The notes beneath the pieces are model-generated. The model ran no database searches. It had not been told where the DNA came from and was given only the letters and a program-made list of their open reading frames with translations. Shown here piece after piece: positions 1 to 10,791 of a stretch of DNA of 64,000 nt. The stretch's first letter is position 1. Every line of letters begins with the position of its first letter. The DNA lies in the NCBI RefSeq assembly GCF_932276165.1, contig NC_063998.1, positions 7,948,501 through 8,012,500 of the forward strand. The letters run 5' to 3'. The position numbers and the translations under genes are program-made. Source of the DNA: Plutella xylostella. Taxonomy: Eukaryota; Arthropoda; Insecta; Lepidoptera; Plutellidae.

Positions 1-1360
1 TATATATTCTTTAGTTAACATTAATTGGCTCTACCCGTTTTTTTGCGCCTTGCAGATTTCTGCTGAGCTTAACGATATTAACATTTAAATTTTCATCACA
101 AATAGTGGTTTGATTGTAAACTTTCGTTCCCAATGCAATAAAATAAATGACTATGGGGGTCATTCTAGTTTTACGAAATCAAAGTTACGGAGAGCTGCGC
201 TAATCACATCTCTATCATACTGCATAACAGCCCTATGAAACTTGGTTTTTGTAAAGCTCTACCAGTTTGGTCCAAAATTACTTTAGTTTTTATGGTCAAA
301 AGTACCAATGCAATATCCTGGAACATGGTAGACCACAACGGATGGTGCAGGCATTAGTAGCACTGATTGATATGCTGTGATCCCGCCCGTGTCTAAATAT
401 TTGTTCACACAAAACTGTATTTCTGCATTAAAAATGTGTTGTCTGAAACCTCGAACCCGCGTGCCAAGTGTGGAGATTGTGGCAATGACCCTCTAAATTT
501 ACTGCAGTGGGGTATCCTTAGGCTGTGAAAAATTAATGTCGCCGATGAGTACCGTATCAAAGAAGTAAAAGAGGTCTTAAATGAATGCACGGACTGTGTT
601 ATTCCTGGATTTCATTAGTGCCTCTTGATCTTCTGTTTGATCCAGTAGCATCACCAAGTTGTTTCGAGCTATGTAGTATAAGAAACTGAGAACAAACATA
701 AGAAACTGACCTGACGAATAGATTTTTTGATCTGATAAGTTTATAATAATACGCAATTTGGAAAGATACAACTTTTTGTCTATATCTGGCAAAAAAAACG
801 GAACCGGTTGAATAAAACACATATTTGTTTCAACCCGCGTCGCCTTAACAGATTTAGGCAGATCGCACCACGAATTTCAATGATTATTTGCATAACTGGT
901 CCCCCAAAATTAGAGTCGATAAGTACAAATCCTTACAAAACAAGGTTTGGCAACGGCGTATGTGGCAAGCGCAATGTGGGGCAGGGGAGGTCGACACTAC
1001 GAATATTAGCAATTTCAAATTCATCTCGTGTTGCATGTAAAACGGTGTATTTCAACTCGTTCGTGTTCCATGATGCAAACTCACACTCGCTTGTTTACTC
1101 ACGGGATGTGGCGGCAGATGCAAAAGCCATTTCCGAGCTAAGGAATACGGAAAAAAGCGTAATAATTTTTAAAACATGTAAGTACTCCTATTCAGCAGCA
1201 GTTGGTAATGCGTTCATTAAAACTGTGACGCACGTTGTCATTTATGTTTACGTACATTCTAAAAGTGAACCGTATGTTCACGTTATTTATTTAAATGTTC
1301 ACGTTTAACATATTTCAAAGACACATGAGACTTGTCAAGTTTTACGATGTTGATGTTTAC
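1..1360. other. AT-rich non-coding stretch, downstream of an exon
   Basis: I see no convincing exon or repeat here. Short open frames exist on both strands, but they lack codon bias, domains or splice sites. If the minus-strand gene at 1361-1932 continues, this is the start of its next intron; the 5' splice site is at 1355-1360. Confidence 0.5.
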
Positions 1361-1932
1361 CTTTGGCGGGGGAGGAGGCTCGGGCACGTCGGAGTCCCAC
1401 TCGGAGCTGAGGTCGTCGCTGGACGCCTCGGCGTAGTCCTCGCTCCAGGGGACGTCCAGGAGGGACATCTGCATCTGGTCATAGCCAGGGGAGAGGGTCT
1501 GCGGGCCATAGCCGGGCGGCAGCGGGCTGGAGGCGCGGCAATCCTCACAGTTGCAGGGCCGGGGGCCCAGCGGGGTCTCCGGGGGAGAGTTACTGGTCAC
1601 GTCAGTCTTGGAGTTCCGGCGGGGCACGCGGCGCCGGGCGCTGCGCGGGGACAGGCGGTTGCTGCACTGCGGCGGCAGGGAGCAGCGGCAGGGCGCGGAC
1701 GCGCGGCGGGCCGGCTCCGGCGCGTCGATCCTCACGGGCGCCAGCAGGGACATCTTCTTGGGCGGCGCGCGCGGCGGCGGCTGCTCCTCCTCCATCGTGT
1801 AGCGGATGATCGGGATCGTGAACGTGCACTGCTCGGTGCACTCCGGCATCGTCACCGCGGTCACTGCACTGAGAACTGCCTCCCGCCGGACTTGGGGAGG
1901 AGAGGCCACGACATTTTCAAATTTAGAACAGA
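1361..1932 (-). CDS. Internal exon of an unrecognised Pro/Ser/Arg/Cys-rich protein gene
   Basis: The exon is 572 nt: 2 nt completing a codon plus 190 codons. The donor is CCAAAG|GTAAAC (GT at 1360-1359). The acceptor is GATCCTCCAG|TCTG (AG at 1934-1933), preceded by a long C-rich polypyrimidine tract. The frame is open throughout and much more GC-rich than its surroundings. The product is low-complexity: an early part with MPECTEQCTF, then IRYTMEEEQPPPRAPPKK, SLLAPVRIDAPEPARR, a Cys cluster (APCRCSLPPQCSN), a second one (RPCNCEDCRASSP), an acidic stretch (SEDYAEASSDDLSSEWDSD) and a terminal PEPPPPPK. I see no known domain and no membrane segment. The entry phase (2 nt needed) matches the exit phase of the exon at 9507-9603, which supports one gene. 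No stop codon lies in the exon, so the gene runs on, presumably off the left edge. A start at the internal ATG (MPECTEQ) is the alternative. Confidence 0.7.
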
Positions 1933-2040
1933 CTGGAGGATCACGGCTGGCGGTGGCGGCGGAGGGCACGGGCGGTCGCGGCGCGCGCGCGGCGAGGACT
2001 GCGGGCCGCCGCCGCCGCCGCCGTCGCGCTCTATGTAGAC
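1933..2040 (-). repeat. GC-rich CCG-repeat and pyrimidine tract before the exon acceptor
   Basis: A CCG/GCC run at about 2006-2024 and Cys/Pro/Arg-type GC-rich sequence lie directly upstream (minus strand) of the exon at 1361-1932. It is open in a second frame (reading YIERDGGGGGG...) that hits a stop inside the exon. I therefore treat it as the intron end and polypyrimidine tract, but an upstream alternative acceptor near 2031 cannot be excluded. Confidence 0.4.
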
Positions 2041-3375
2041 ATCATTATCAAATTAATGGACCACTGCCTACTGCATAATTACTTTTGAAAACATTGAAGC
2101 TTAATTTCTTGAACGGTTTACAATCAATGTGTGTCAGTTTTATTGGTTTAAATGACACCTGATTACGTTAGAATTTAAATTAATCTTGGTGAATGGTTCA
2201 AAATATATGATGTTCATTAGACCGTGACAGGTGATGTAACTCGGATACCCCTTGACTTACTTATCCTTAACCTGCTCGTTAATTACGACGATAATGAAGG
2301 CTCCTCAGTTATTCACCTTATCATTATCAAACTGGCAAGGAGAAGCAAACGAATAAACCAGATAATAAATCTTCATTCGATTATATAGACTCATAATACT
2401 CATGTTTTAAATTAAGAACCTTGGTATAAAAAAAATGTGATATAAAAACAAAAAAATAAAATACAGTGGCTACTAACTCCTGAATACATTCAGAATCTAT
2501 GACAATGACACTGGAGGTTCTGACAAAAAAAGTGATATATTTTATAACCATGCTTAGAACACTAATGAAACGGCTAGCTACATAGTTATTTTATAAATTT
2601 TACGATAGATATCATCGATTAAAACACCGAATTACATGAAAAACAAAAATGACCGAAGATTTACGAGTACCTTTCGTGTTTCTTATTTCTCTCGTGATGA
2701 TAATGCCAATTGCCATAATTTTAGGTTATTTTCGGTGCAGAAGTAAACGGTAAGTTTATAAATATATAATGATATCTGGTGTTGATTCACAAGCTTGTAA
2801 ATAAATAAATGTCAATGCCCTTTGTACAAATTTAGGCCTTGATTCCGGGTTCAGAATGCATTATTAACCTAACATAAAGTAACAAAACTCCCAATAACAC
2901 AACTTACATATTTATATGTGTCCCTAAAAAGTGGAAGTATTTGAAACAATATCAAGTACATAAAATACTTGTCATAAAAGAATTAACCTAATCGCGATTT
3001 TTATTCTATAATAAACTACTTAAAGAAAAAAAAAGTGAACGTTGTCTGGGCACGGTCTGCATACTCTATCATTTTCTGTGAAACCCTGTACATGTACCAT
3101 GTACATACAGCTATCCACACTTACCTAAGTGCTTATTACCAACAAGGTTGGTAATCATTGTAATGGGCTAGATTCTTATCAGCTTTTGTTCGCGGTGGGA
3201 AACGGAAAAAAAACCTGTTATAAAGTACCTATATGACTGATGTTACCTTCCATCCACCTGTATCTTCGGATTAGTGGACAGAATCAAATACGGTGCCAAA
3301 TCCTTGCACCAGCTCTCTATTGTCACCGACATCCTCAAGCGCCCACCTTTCGCATCCTACGCATCGAATGCAAAG
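2041..3375. other. AT-rich intronic stretch, nothing recognised
   Basis: In the gene model this lies in the intron between the exons at 9507-9603 and 1361-1932. There are many A/T runs and stop codons in all frames. I see no repeat family or splice signals that I can support. Confidence 0.5.
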
Positions 3376-3500
3376 TACAATACAATACAATCCTCTTTAT
3401 TTGCACCAAAAAAACAGAAACAATACAAAATAAAACTTAAAAATAAGAACAGTACAAAAAGGCGGACTTATTGCTTATAGCAATCTCTACCAGACAACCA
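3376..3500 (-). mobile_element. LINE 3'-end fragment (minus orientation)
   Basis: Read on the minus strand, this is a retroelement 3' end: a piece containing the complement of GGCGGACTTATTGC and CAATCTCTACCAGACAACC, then an A-rich tail with a polyadenylation-like AATAAAG complement (CTTTATTTGC). A second copy of the same unit lies at 56896-57015. This type of 3' end is common in Lepidoptera. The coding part is not present. Confidence 0.55.
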
Positions 3501-3718
3501 AAAAAACCAACAAAAAGTATACAGTATTATTTGTATACCTCTTGAAATTTACACAAGTGCTTCCACTTCATCGGCACTGCCGAAGCCTTTTCTCCAGACA
3601 TCTCTCTCCGATACGTGCGATATTGATAGGTGGACGCTCAACTTTATGAAAATCTTGCTGAAGTCGACTTTACTAAAAAAAAACTGGTCGCAGGCCCGAG
3701 AAAAATAGTCATTATTCT

Positions 3719-3865
3719 ACTTCATCATCATCATCATCAGCCAATAATCATCCACTGCTGGACATAAGCCTCTCCCAAGGAGCGCCACAACACTCGGTCC
3801 TCGGCCTTCCTCATCCAACCACTACCCGCCACCCGCCTAAGGTCGTCAGTCCAGCGGTCCATAAG
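3719..3865 (-). mobile_element. RTE-type LINE 3' stub
   Basis: Nearly identical to the 3' part of the element at 26692-26937. On the minus strand it encodes the end of the RTE-type open frame (…RWTDDLRRVAGSGWMRKAEDR… with one difference) and stops after the CAGCAGTGGATGATTATTGG end. The (CATCAT)n tail marks the 3' end. It is strongly 5'-truncated, as is usual for LINE insertions. Confidence 0.75.
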
Positions 3866-4239
3866 TCATTTATTCTACTTAAATTAACGTTATTAAGATA
3901 TCGTTGTTATTCTACATTAATATTCAAATCGCAGGTGTTGAAAAGTAACAGTTAGAATACTATATAAATTGCATTACTTTATTAATATTCACCAATGTTA
4001 CGATTGACGTCAATGAAAAATACACTAATTACCTACTTCTTTCTTTCCATTATTTGTAGAATACTAATAAAAATCCACCCTAGTTAGAAAAAACTAACTG
4101 AGTAGATGTTTATTAACTACTATATATATATTACTACCTGCCATTCGAATTTCTTATAAATAAGTGATATGTTTATAGATTTTTGATAAGTAACTACATA
4201 ACGTTAAGTAATTTTATTTTTTAATGTTTATACCTACTG

Positions 4240-4385
4240 TAACTCAATGTGAATTATCCACCAAATGGAAGGAACTGGTTCCTGACACACAGGTTACCCT
4301 AGTTTAGGAACCAGGGCTACATTAGATTGTACTATTTGTGTTGCAATAAAGAAATGTTTATGTTTATGTTATGTTATGTTATTAA
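4240..4385 (+). mobile_element. Probable LINE/retroposon 3' end with (GTTAT)n tail
   Basis: Sequence ending in TGTGTTGCAATAAAGAAATG, followed by a short tandem GTTTATGTTATGTTATG tail. This looks like a 3' untranslated end plus microsatellite tail of a non-LTR element. No coding part is seen, so the family is not identified. Confidence 0.35.
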
Positions 4386-5650
4386 ATTTGTGTCTGTTTG
4401 AGAGCTTGTCTTTCCTAAGGATTATCGGTTTTTCGGCAGATATGTATGACCGTCCACTGATTTCATTTCCACTTCAGCTACTTACATTACATAATATGTA
4501 AACCGAAACGGCAAATACAGCATTAGAACGGTGGTGTCATCATCATTACGATTTGTATCAAATTCACCATATGAAATAATATTAGCTAGGTACTACGAGC
4601 TGAAATATTTTCCTATCACTATGAACAATTATGAAAATTCTAGTCACTTGAATTAAATAATTTGAAAGAAAAATACCTATATGAAATATTCAGACAGAGG
4701 TATATAAACATTTACATACTAGCAAAATTACGTAAATTAAGTAATCCGTGGTATGGGTTTCTTAATAAGGTACTCTATAGTAGGTACTTATATTTTAGGA
4801 AGTAGTTTAATATCGTTTTTTTTTGTATTTGGAAAAGTATTTTCATTTTAAATTCAGAGTATTTCCGATATTATGTACGAAACATAAATATGTAAAAATA
4901 TTTTCGATTCATGAAATACGCAAAAAGGATTTCTAAAATATTTTGGACTCACGTTTGGAGTCACGTGCAATGGGAAAATAATTAAATAATCACTAAAGCC
5001 TGTTTTCAAGTCACGAATGATGAAGACCGGTTTTCAAATTCTCAGTTGACAATAATTTTTACTCGCAATTTTTTCATATTCTTAATTTCAATTATGTTCA
5101 GGCCGGGAACAAAAAGGTCAAAGTCCTGATTCATATCGATCTTACAAATACTATTATTTGGTGAAGGTATTTATTTATGTATGATTATTGTATTGCTGAC
5201 GTTTCACTACGAATACACAAGATTAAATAAGTACGTATTGTTTATTGATATCGTATTTGACCCGGATATAAATTAAAATATTTTAAATAACAATGAAATT
5301 TTCATGACTTTACAGAACCGGTATTCTCTGGAATGATTTACAGAATTTTCACTAGTTGATATATCTACTATTACTCAATGATGTAACAAAAGTATGTAAG
5401 TAATTTTGCAATAAGTACTTTTTTTCAGTAACAAAAACACGCATTTCCTCATGACTTACTGAAAAATATGAACTGTAGGATCGAGTGCCTGTTTTTTGTG
5501 AGTGCGTTGTTGTAAATTGTATTAGTATGTATACGTTAACCACTCTAATGATGTACATATAAGATGTACATAGTTTGCAAGACATGCGAAATACATTACA
5601 CCTATTTCTGGTCGGTCGATAGTTCGTTTGTCTCACTGTTCTTATACCAA
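4386..5650. other. AT-rich intronic stretch, nothing recognised
   Basis: No coding potential, splice pair or repeat family is visible. It lies in the predicted 1933-9506 intron. Confidence 0.5.
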
Positions 5651-5651
5651 C

Positions 5652-5702
5652 AGGCTCCGCTTCACGAGTCCGTTATCGGTGTAGATAAAAGTCACTATAG
5701 GT
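5652..5702 (+). repeat. Dispersed unit also found in the NXF1 intron
   Basis: The stretch with CACGAGTCCGTTATCGGTGT and GATAAAAGTCACTATAG closely resembles 63359-63407 (CGGGTCCGTTATCGACGT, then GATAAACTC). It is therefore a distant copy of the inverted-repeat unit that decorates the NXF1 intron, presumably a MITE end. Confidence 0.45.
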
Positions 5703-6352
5703 ACGCTATAAACATAGGTATACGGCCCTGTGATTGGTGGAACGCGTATTAAACGAATTTAACGACGCGATAATGAGAGAACTTTACCTTAGCAGATACA
5801 GAAAATTAGTCAGTGGACTATATTTTTTCTTTAAAACCTAGTGTGTATTGGTGACCTACTTTTAGGTCGTGAAATTGAATTACGGCGTGCAAGAACATTA
5901 GCTAAAGGCCATTTTTGCAGGAGCCTCGTGTTAACAGATAACGTATCGGTAATAGCTGAACAAACGTACACTAGTACACTTACAGCCGCATGTTTGTGCT
6001 GATATCTTATACAAAGTCCACTGGTATTCTGTTACAGGCTAATATTAGTACAATATGTATTGTTCTTAACCGACTTCGAAAAAAGGAGGAGGTTCTCAAT
6101 TCATCTGTATGTATGTACACTGGACCAATTTTTGAAAGATTTTTTTTAAGCTTTCCTTATATTAAGTTATACTAAGTACCAAGGTAAGATCTTGTTAGTA
6201 TTACACAATAATTAACATACAAATAGTAATGTTCATTGTACTACAGGCTCCACGTATCGAATTCTAGGTCGTTTATACGCTGTTTCGAATACAATCACGT
6301 CATCAAGACGTCATTAACTAGAGTTGTACTTTCGGATTTGAATGATGTTTCA

Positions 6353-6607
6353 CACACACACACTCACGCCTTGTACTTATGTACTCCCTTGCGGGGTAGG
6401 CAGAGATGCATTGCTGCACCCACTTTTCGCCAGAGTGTTATGTTAGTCCCAATGTAATAGGGGGCGGGCCTATTGCCATTTTACGGGCACATCCAAGACC
6501 CGAGAACAAATATCTGTGTTTAAACAAATATCTGCCCCAGCCGGGAATCGAACCCGGGACCCTCGGCTCAGTAGTCAGGGTCACTAACCACTACGCCATT
6601 CGTCGTC
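6353..6607 (-). mobile_element. tRNA-derived SINE with 12-bp target-site duplication
   Basis: On the minus strand the element begins with a tRNA-like head: an A-box-like TGGCGTAGTGGTTAGTGA and a B-box GGTTCGATTCCCGGC. A unique body follows (GGCGGGCC, CACTCTGGCG), and it ends in a (TG)n-rich tail seen as (CA)n at 6352-6366 on the plus strand. The 12-bp duplication AATGATGTTTCA flanks it exactly (6341-6352 and 6608-6619), so the copy is complete and fairly young. The B-box and A-box are intact, but the element cannot fold as a normal tRNA. A second copy is at 54185-54437. Confidence 0.9.
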
Positions 6608-6810
6608 AATGATGTTTCATGAAAATATTTATGAGTTTTCACATGAAAGAGTAACAAATTATACACACACACAATATACTCACAAACTTTCGCCTTTATA
6701 ATATTAAGTAGGATTAAATAAACCTTTAATATTAAGTTTAGATGTAGATAATTCCACGAAACTCTTACAATTCATTATTCTGATTGGATGGTCAACTGCA
6801 CACGAGTAAT

Positions 6811-6882
6811 TCATGATCATCATCAGCCAGTAATCGTCTACTGCCGGACATAGGCCTCTCCCAAGGAGCGACACAACAGAAG
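6811..6882 (-). mobile_element. RTE-type LINE 3' stub (short)
   Basis: Contains the complement of the last codons and 3' end of the RTE element at 26692-26937 (CATCATCAGCCAGTAATCG, GCCTCTCCCAAGGAGCG). Only about 70 bp remain. Confidence 0.65.
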
Positions 6883-7877
6883 AACTCTCATGGTAAAAAA
6901 AAATTAACCATCAGATAATAACTAGAAGGTCATTGGCACCTATGTATGGCGTGCAATAGGCTGCTTAAATGGAGTTAGGACGTCATCAGAGTCTACATCG
7001 TAAGTCATAAATTATTGTCTACATGACTTTGTTCGCTGGATTCTGGACTGGACGATCTAACGTTACCATATTTTCATAAGACCGCCTTTGAATAAGTCTC
7101 TGAAATGTATAACTACTAGAGGTATATGCTTAGTTGCTTACCTAACTTATTTATTCTGAACAACGAAATAGGCAAAGATATTTCCTTAAAGCATCTTCAT
7201 CATTTTTGTTCCTGTTTATGTATAGGTAAAATATAGAGCGAATTTATAATTTTAATTTTTCATTGCCTTAAAAGTAAGGCCGATTAACAATCAGTTTCTT
7301 TAAATCTATCTACCAATGACTTACCAGTCAAAGTCACTACCGTGGTAAGTAGTTACTTTCATACGTTTTGGACACCTCATAATTACGAAATCGATACATT
7401 TTTCAATAACATACAGTTATTGAACTTAAACTTATTTTTATACATAAATATTTATTATAATTAACTGATGATTTTTAAGGCACATCCACTTGACAATATC
7501 GCAGTGAAATTAATTCAAATGTTGTTGACAAATTGATAATTTTTCAACATGTTTGAAAATAAAACATTCCTGGAGCAACAAACAATATTTAATTTTAGTT
7601 TGTGGCATGCTAATATTTCATAATTTAGAACGGAATTCGTTCACGCTGTTTGAGTGGGTGGGCGGGCACACGGTTATGAAGACCAGGAACCCAGTTGGGA
7701 TCAATAATAAGTAAAACACAGTAAAGTAAAATTTGGTACATAAATTCACTCATCCAAAAAACTATAGCAATTAAAAAAAAATAGAATTTAAATGAATAAT
7801 TTATCGAAACGCTTATGGTTAAACCATTAATCATATTCAATCATAGTACTTATAATTAAATGAGACCAACACATATA
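6883..7877. other. AT-rich intronic stretch, nothing recognised
   Basis: No exon or repeat family recognised. A short minus-strand frame at 7625-7840 has no similarity to anything I know and no splice or Kozak context. Confidence 0.45.
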
Positions 7878-8346
7878 CAGGGTGTTGCAAAAAGGGTATA
7901 CTGAGCCGAAACCAGCATGTGCAACATTTTTTTTATTTATTATTACAAAATACTTACACCACTATTACAGAATTATTCTAATGCAGTAGTGCAGTGAAAC
8001 AAACAACTATAAACTATAAAAACTTAACTAATTACATAATACAGCCTATGTTACTTTTGTGAACTCATTCAGGGAAACGGTGAATATATCGACAATATCC
8101 GCGGTGTCGTGAGCGGCGCCTCCTGCAGCAGGTTATACATGTTATATCTAAGCCCGAAACTGAAATCAGAATTTCAAAATTCACGAAAAAAAAACATTCT
8201 CCATAGTAAAAAGTCACGTAGCCAACTATGTTTCTATAAATATTTTTTTTTTCACGAATTTTGAAATTCTGATTTCAGTTTCAGGCTAAGATATAACATG
8301 CAGCACATGCTGGTTTCCGCTTAGTATACCCTTTTTGCAACACCTG
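7878..8346. mobile_element. Inverted-repeat element, CAGGGTGTTGCAAAAAGG family, with nested insertion
   Basis: The terminal repeats are CAGGGTGTTGCAAAAAGGG at 7878 and its near-complement ending CACCTG at 8346. They are flanked by TA at 7876-7877 and 8347-8348, as expected for Tc1/mariner-type MITEs. A second, longer inverted repeat (about 8138-8195 against 8246-8302) makes most of the element a hairpin. Between 7930 and about 8137 lies unrelated sequence starting with a T-run, which looks like a later insertion. There is no transposase frame, so the element is non-autonomous. Related copies are at 36148, 49898 and 51834. Confidence 0.85.
7930..8137 (-). mobile_element. Probable retroposed sequence nested in an inverted-repeat element
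   Basis: It interrupts the arm of the element at 7878-8346. On the minus strand it ends with an AATAAATAAAAAAA-type poly(A) tail, preceded by a GC-richer part (GGCGCCGCTCACGACACC). This is the layout of a short 3' LINE or SINE insertion. The family is not recognised and I could not define a target-site duplication. Confidence 0.45.
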
Positions 8347-9292
8347 TATATACAAGGAATAAACAAAATTTGTCTCGCGAATTTCTAAAATACCCTCTGA
8401 GTCACCCTTATTGCTTACTTCATTTTATACTGCTTTTGCAATATTCTGTATACTACTAGACAGACATTTTGTTGAAACTGGGGAAAGGACGAAATATTTT
8501 TTTGGAAAAACTATTTTTTATTCTTGAGATATGTAGGTAGTTAGAACGAGTAGGTACCTACTTAGATTATATTCTATGATATAAGCAAGATTCTGAAAAG
8601 TTCACTTAGCTCCAATTTCTCCATAGTCGGTGATATCGTAACGAAAAGGTTGATCAATTATAGGTATACGTTATCTCCATATTAAATTCTTGACAGATGT
8701 GTCAAAAGTCAGGCAATAATCCCTGGTTATGCCTTAACCCACTATGCACTTAGGATATTTTAAAGGTGAACTACAGAGTTCGTTATAAATTTTTCACAAA
8801 ATATCATTAGAAACTATGTTCGCTTTTGATTGAGCCATAAATAATTGAACACTCGAGTGGTCTTTAAAAATTTAGTGCGGAATTTATTTACGCCCTTGAC
8901 ATACCTGCCGTTTCAAATTTACATTTATTAAAAGATTTGTAGCAACTATATAACTAGAAAATTACTGTGTATTGGTAACTATATTCTAGCGAGGCAATAA
9001 GTGGATAAATTATAATTGTACTGCGGATACTACCTATTTGGTTGGAATACCATTGGCCACCATTTACTTAATTATTTTTTATTCAATAATAATATTTCCA
9101 ATTTCTTCAAAGGCATACCTATACCGTTCCGTTCTAAAGGGATTTATTTGACAGCTAGCGACATGACCCTCGATTATTCATTCTATGGACATGAATTATC
9201 AAAACATAGGAGAGTATAGGTATTTTACTAATCAAATTATTAGGTCCACTCAGGAACGAACCACGCCGGTTCAAAAATACTGAAACTGAATA
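8347..9292. other. AT-rich intronic stretch, nothing recognised
   Basis: No coding or repeat feature that I can support. A plus-strand frame at 9016-9219 has AT-driven composition only. Confidence 0.45.
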
Positions 9293-9376
9293 CATTCACG
9301 AGCAATAAATGATGAAAAAATTTCCATTGACATGGAAAGGCAATGAAAGGTGGAACTTTTTAATTGCTCGTGATTG
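9293..9376. mobile_element. Short inverted-repeat element, CACTCACGGGCAATG family (short form)
   Basis: Ends CATTCACGAGCAAT (9293) and ATTGCTCGTGATTG (9376), flanked by TA at 9291-9292 and 9377-9378. At 84 bp it lacks the interior found in the 230-240-bp copies at 18247, 18558, 19152 and 36790. Confidence 0.75.
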
Positions 9377-9506
9377 TATAAGCTTAGCTTTGAATCAATA
9401 CACCAAAACACGTGTATATTGTTGTCTATCCTAGGCGACCTCACCGTAACTTGGCATAATAAAAAAGTATCTGTGTGTCATCAACACCATTCATCATGGA
9501 GTACAC

Positions 9507-9603
9507 CTGCACACCTCCAGTCCTTGAGGCCGGGACAGGTCTTGCTGACGCGCACACCACCAGGGCTGACGTCAACAGCACCCCTGACGTCATCATACTC
9601 ACT
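9507..9603 (-). CDS. Predicted 97-nt internal exon of the unrecognised gene
   Basis: Not a long open frame: the case rests on splice sites, composition and phase. The acceptor is TTTTGTATTGCTAG|AGTGAG (AG at 9605-9604) with a good pyrimidine tract. The donor is GTGTGCAG|GTGTAC. In phase 0 the exon reads SEYDDVRGAVDVSPGG then VRVSKTCPGLKDWRCA plus one nucleotide. That makes it continuous with the phase-0 end of the exon at 10792 and with the 2-nt entry of the exon at 1361-1932; the junction would read DWRCA|VCSKFE, putting three Cys close together. GC content is well above the flanks. A competing reading in another frame (start MMTSGVLLTSALVV...) resembles a signal peptide, but it ends in an unremarkable tail. 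The pyrimidine tract lies in an old MITE. Confidence 0.45.
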
Positions 9604-9735
9604 CTAGCAATACAAAAGACGAACGAGCGACAGCTGTCACACAAGCGGTACGTATTGCAATGACATAGAGTCGTGGTTAGAGGAGCAACGATCCGAAACT
9701 TAGTTTTTCAGTTTTTCGTAAGGTAGAGTGTCCAA
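9598..9735. mobile_element. Degenerate inverted-repeat element, GGGGTCACTCTATA family
   Basis: Shares the family core AGAGTCGTGG, the stretch CCGAAACTTAGTTTTTC and both end regions (about GACGAACGAGCGACAGCT on one side, GTAGAGTG on the other) with the better copies at 29351, 32141, 35948, 38231 and 40922. It is more diverged than those. Its left end overlaps the predicted acceptor of the exon at 9507-9603. Confidence 0.65.
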
Positions 9736-10791
9736 GTGTGGACGTGTGTGGAATCATTTTACCCGACCCATTTTAATTTTATTCCCATTGTCTTTTGTGA
9801 TGGCGCAAGCGAGGATCTGCACGGTTTGTGATGTCGGATGAAACGTAGTTAATACGTATTGTAGGTACTTGGTGAGAATGGTTGTGCCTTTGATAGTCAT
9901 AATTAGTATAGAGTTGTAGACGATACGTATTTTAATTGGTGATTAATTGAATCGTGTGAATTGTTGACTAAACAATCGACATAATTAACGATAAAGAAAC
10001 ATTTATTTGACACACTGACAACAACAAATACAATACAAAACAAACAATAAAATAACAGGCCTAGAGCATCAAAAAGACTCCAGCTCAGCATGTGCTTTAG
10101 ACAATAAGGCTACAGCACTGGTTTTCAGCTTATAATTAGTCATCGTAAGTATTATTATTAGGGTGAGAGTGGGGACCCGTCCAGCCAGCTGTGAAAAGAG
10201 CTTGGACATTTAGCCGCTAGTGGATGGATGAGGACGGCCGAGGACGTCTTGTGCCACTATTTGCGAAAAGTCCATGTTCTGTAGTAAATATTTTTTACTG
10301 ATGTGGTAGTAATATTTTATCCGCGGCAGGTTTATTTTTAAGTTCGAACTGTTTTGTTTTCATATTAATATGAAAAAAAAAATGGCTGAAATTGGTATAC
10401 CTAAATGTATTATTTTTTAAATATCCAGACTAGACAGGCAGACTATCAATATAAATTATAAGCCCTATTTTTTTTTAATTTGCAGAAATGTTTAACTGAG
10501 ATTTGCAATAGATTAACTCAAAAGGTATTAAGTATACTTATACGATGTAGAGATACATTTTCATACAGTAATGTTTTGATGTATACTAGCGCCATCTCTA
10601 CACGCGACCATACAACTCGTAAATACCTACCGCAGGAACCGAGAAAACCGGCCAAGCCATTCTTGACTCACGCGCACACACTGACGGCATACCAGTCTCA
10701 ATTGATCCACACTAGGTGGCACTGGCTCGGAAATAAACATACATCTAATCACTGTTAAAACTTTAAGGTAGCAAATATACAAACAACATAC
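9736..10791. other. Short intron remainder, nothing else recognised
   Basis: In the gene model this is the rest of the 1.2-kb intron between the exons at 10792 and 9507. It is AT-rich. Open frames near 10480-10758 are the antisense shadow of read-through from the neighbouring exon. Confidence 0.4.

Noticed and set aside
1933..2044. Second-frame reading YIERDGGGGGG... upstream of the exon at 1361-1932
   Set aside because: It runs into a stop inside the exon and does not fit the phase of the upstream exon. The sequence serves better as the polypyrimidine tract.
1295..2078. Long plus-strand open frames opposite the GC-rich exon
   Set aside because: They are antisense shadows of the minus-strand exon: GC-rich DNA with few stops, Arg/Gly/Ala-rich translations and no start or splice context.
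6406..6612. Open frames MHCCTHFSPECYVSP... at 6406 and again at 54237
   Set aside because: Both are the same SINE read on the non-transcribed strand. The identical translation in two places is repeat identity, not a gene family.
9441..9644. Minus-strand frame MMTSGVLLTSALVV... resembling a secreted peptide
   Set aside because: The hydrophobic start is a by-product of GTG/CTG-rich codons in a second frame. The phase-0 reading fits the neighbouring exons, and the tail of this frame is AT-rich and unremarkable.
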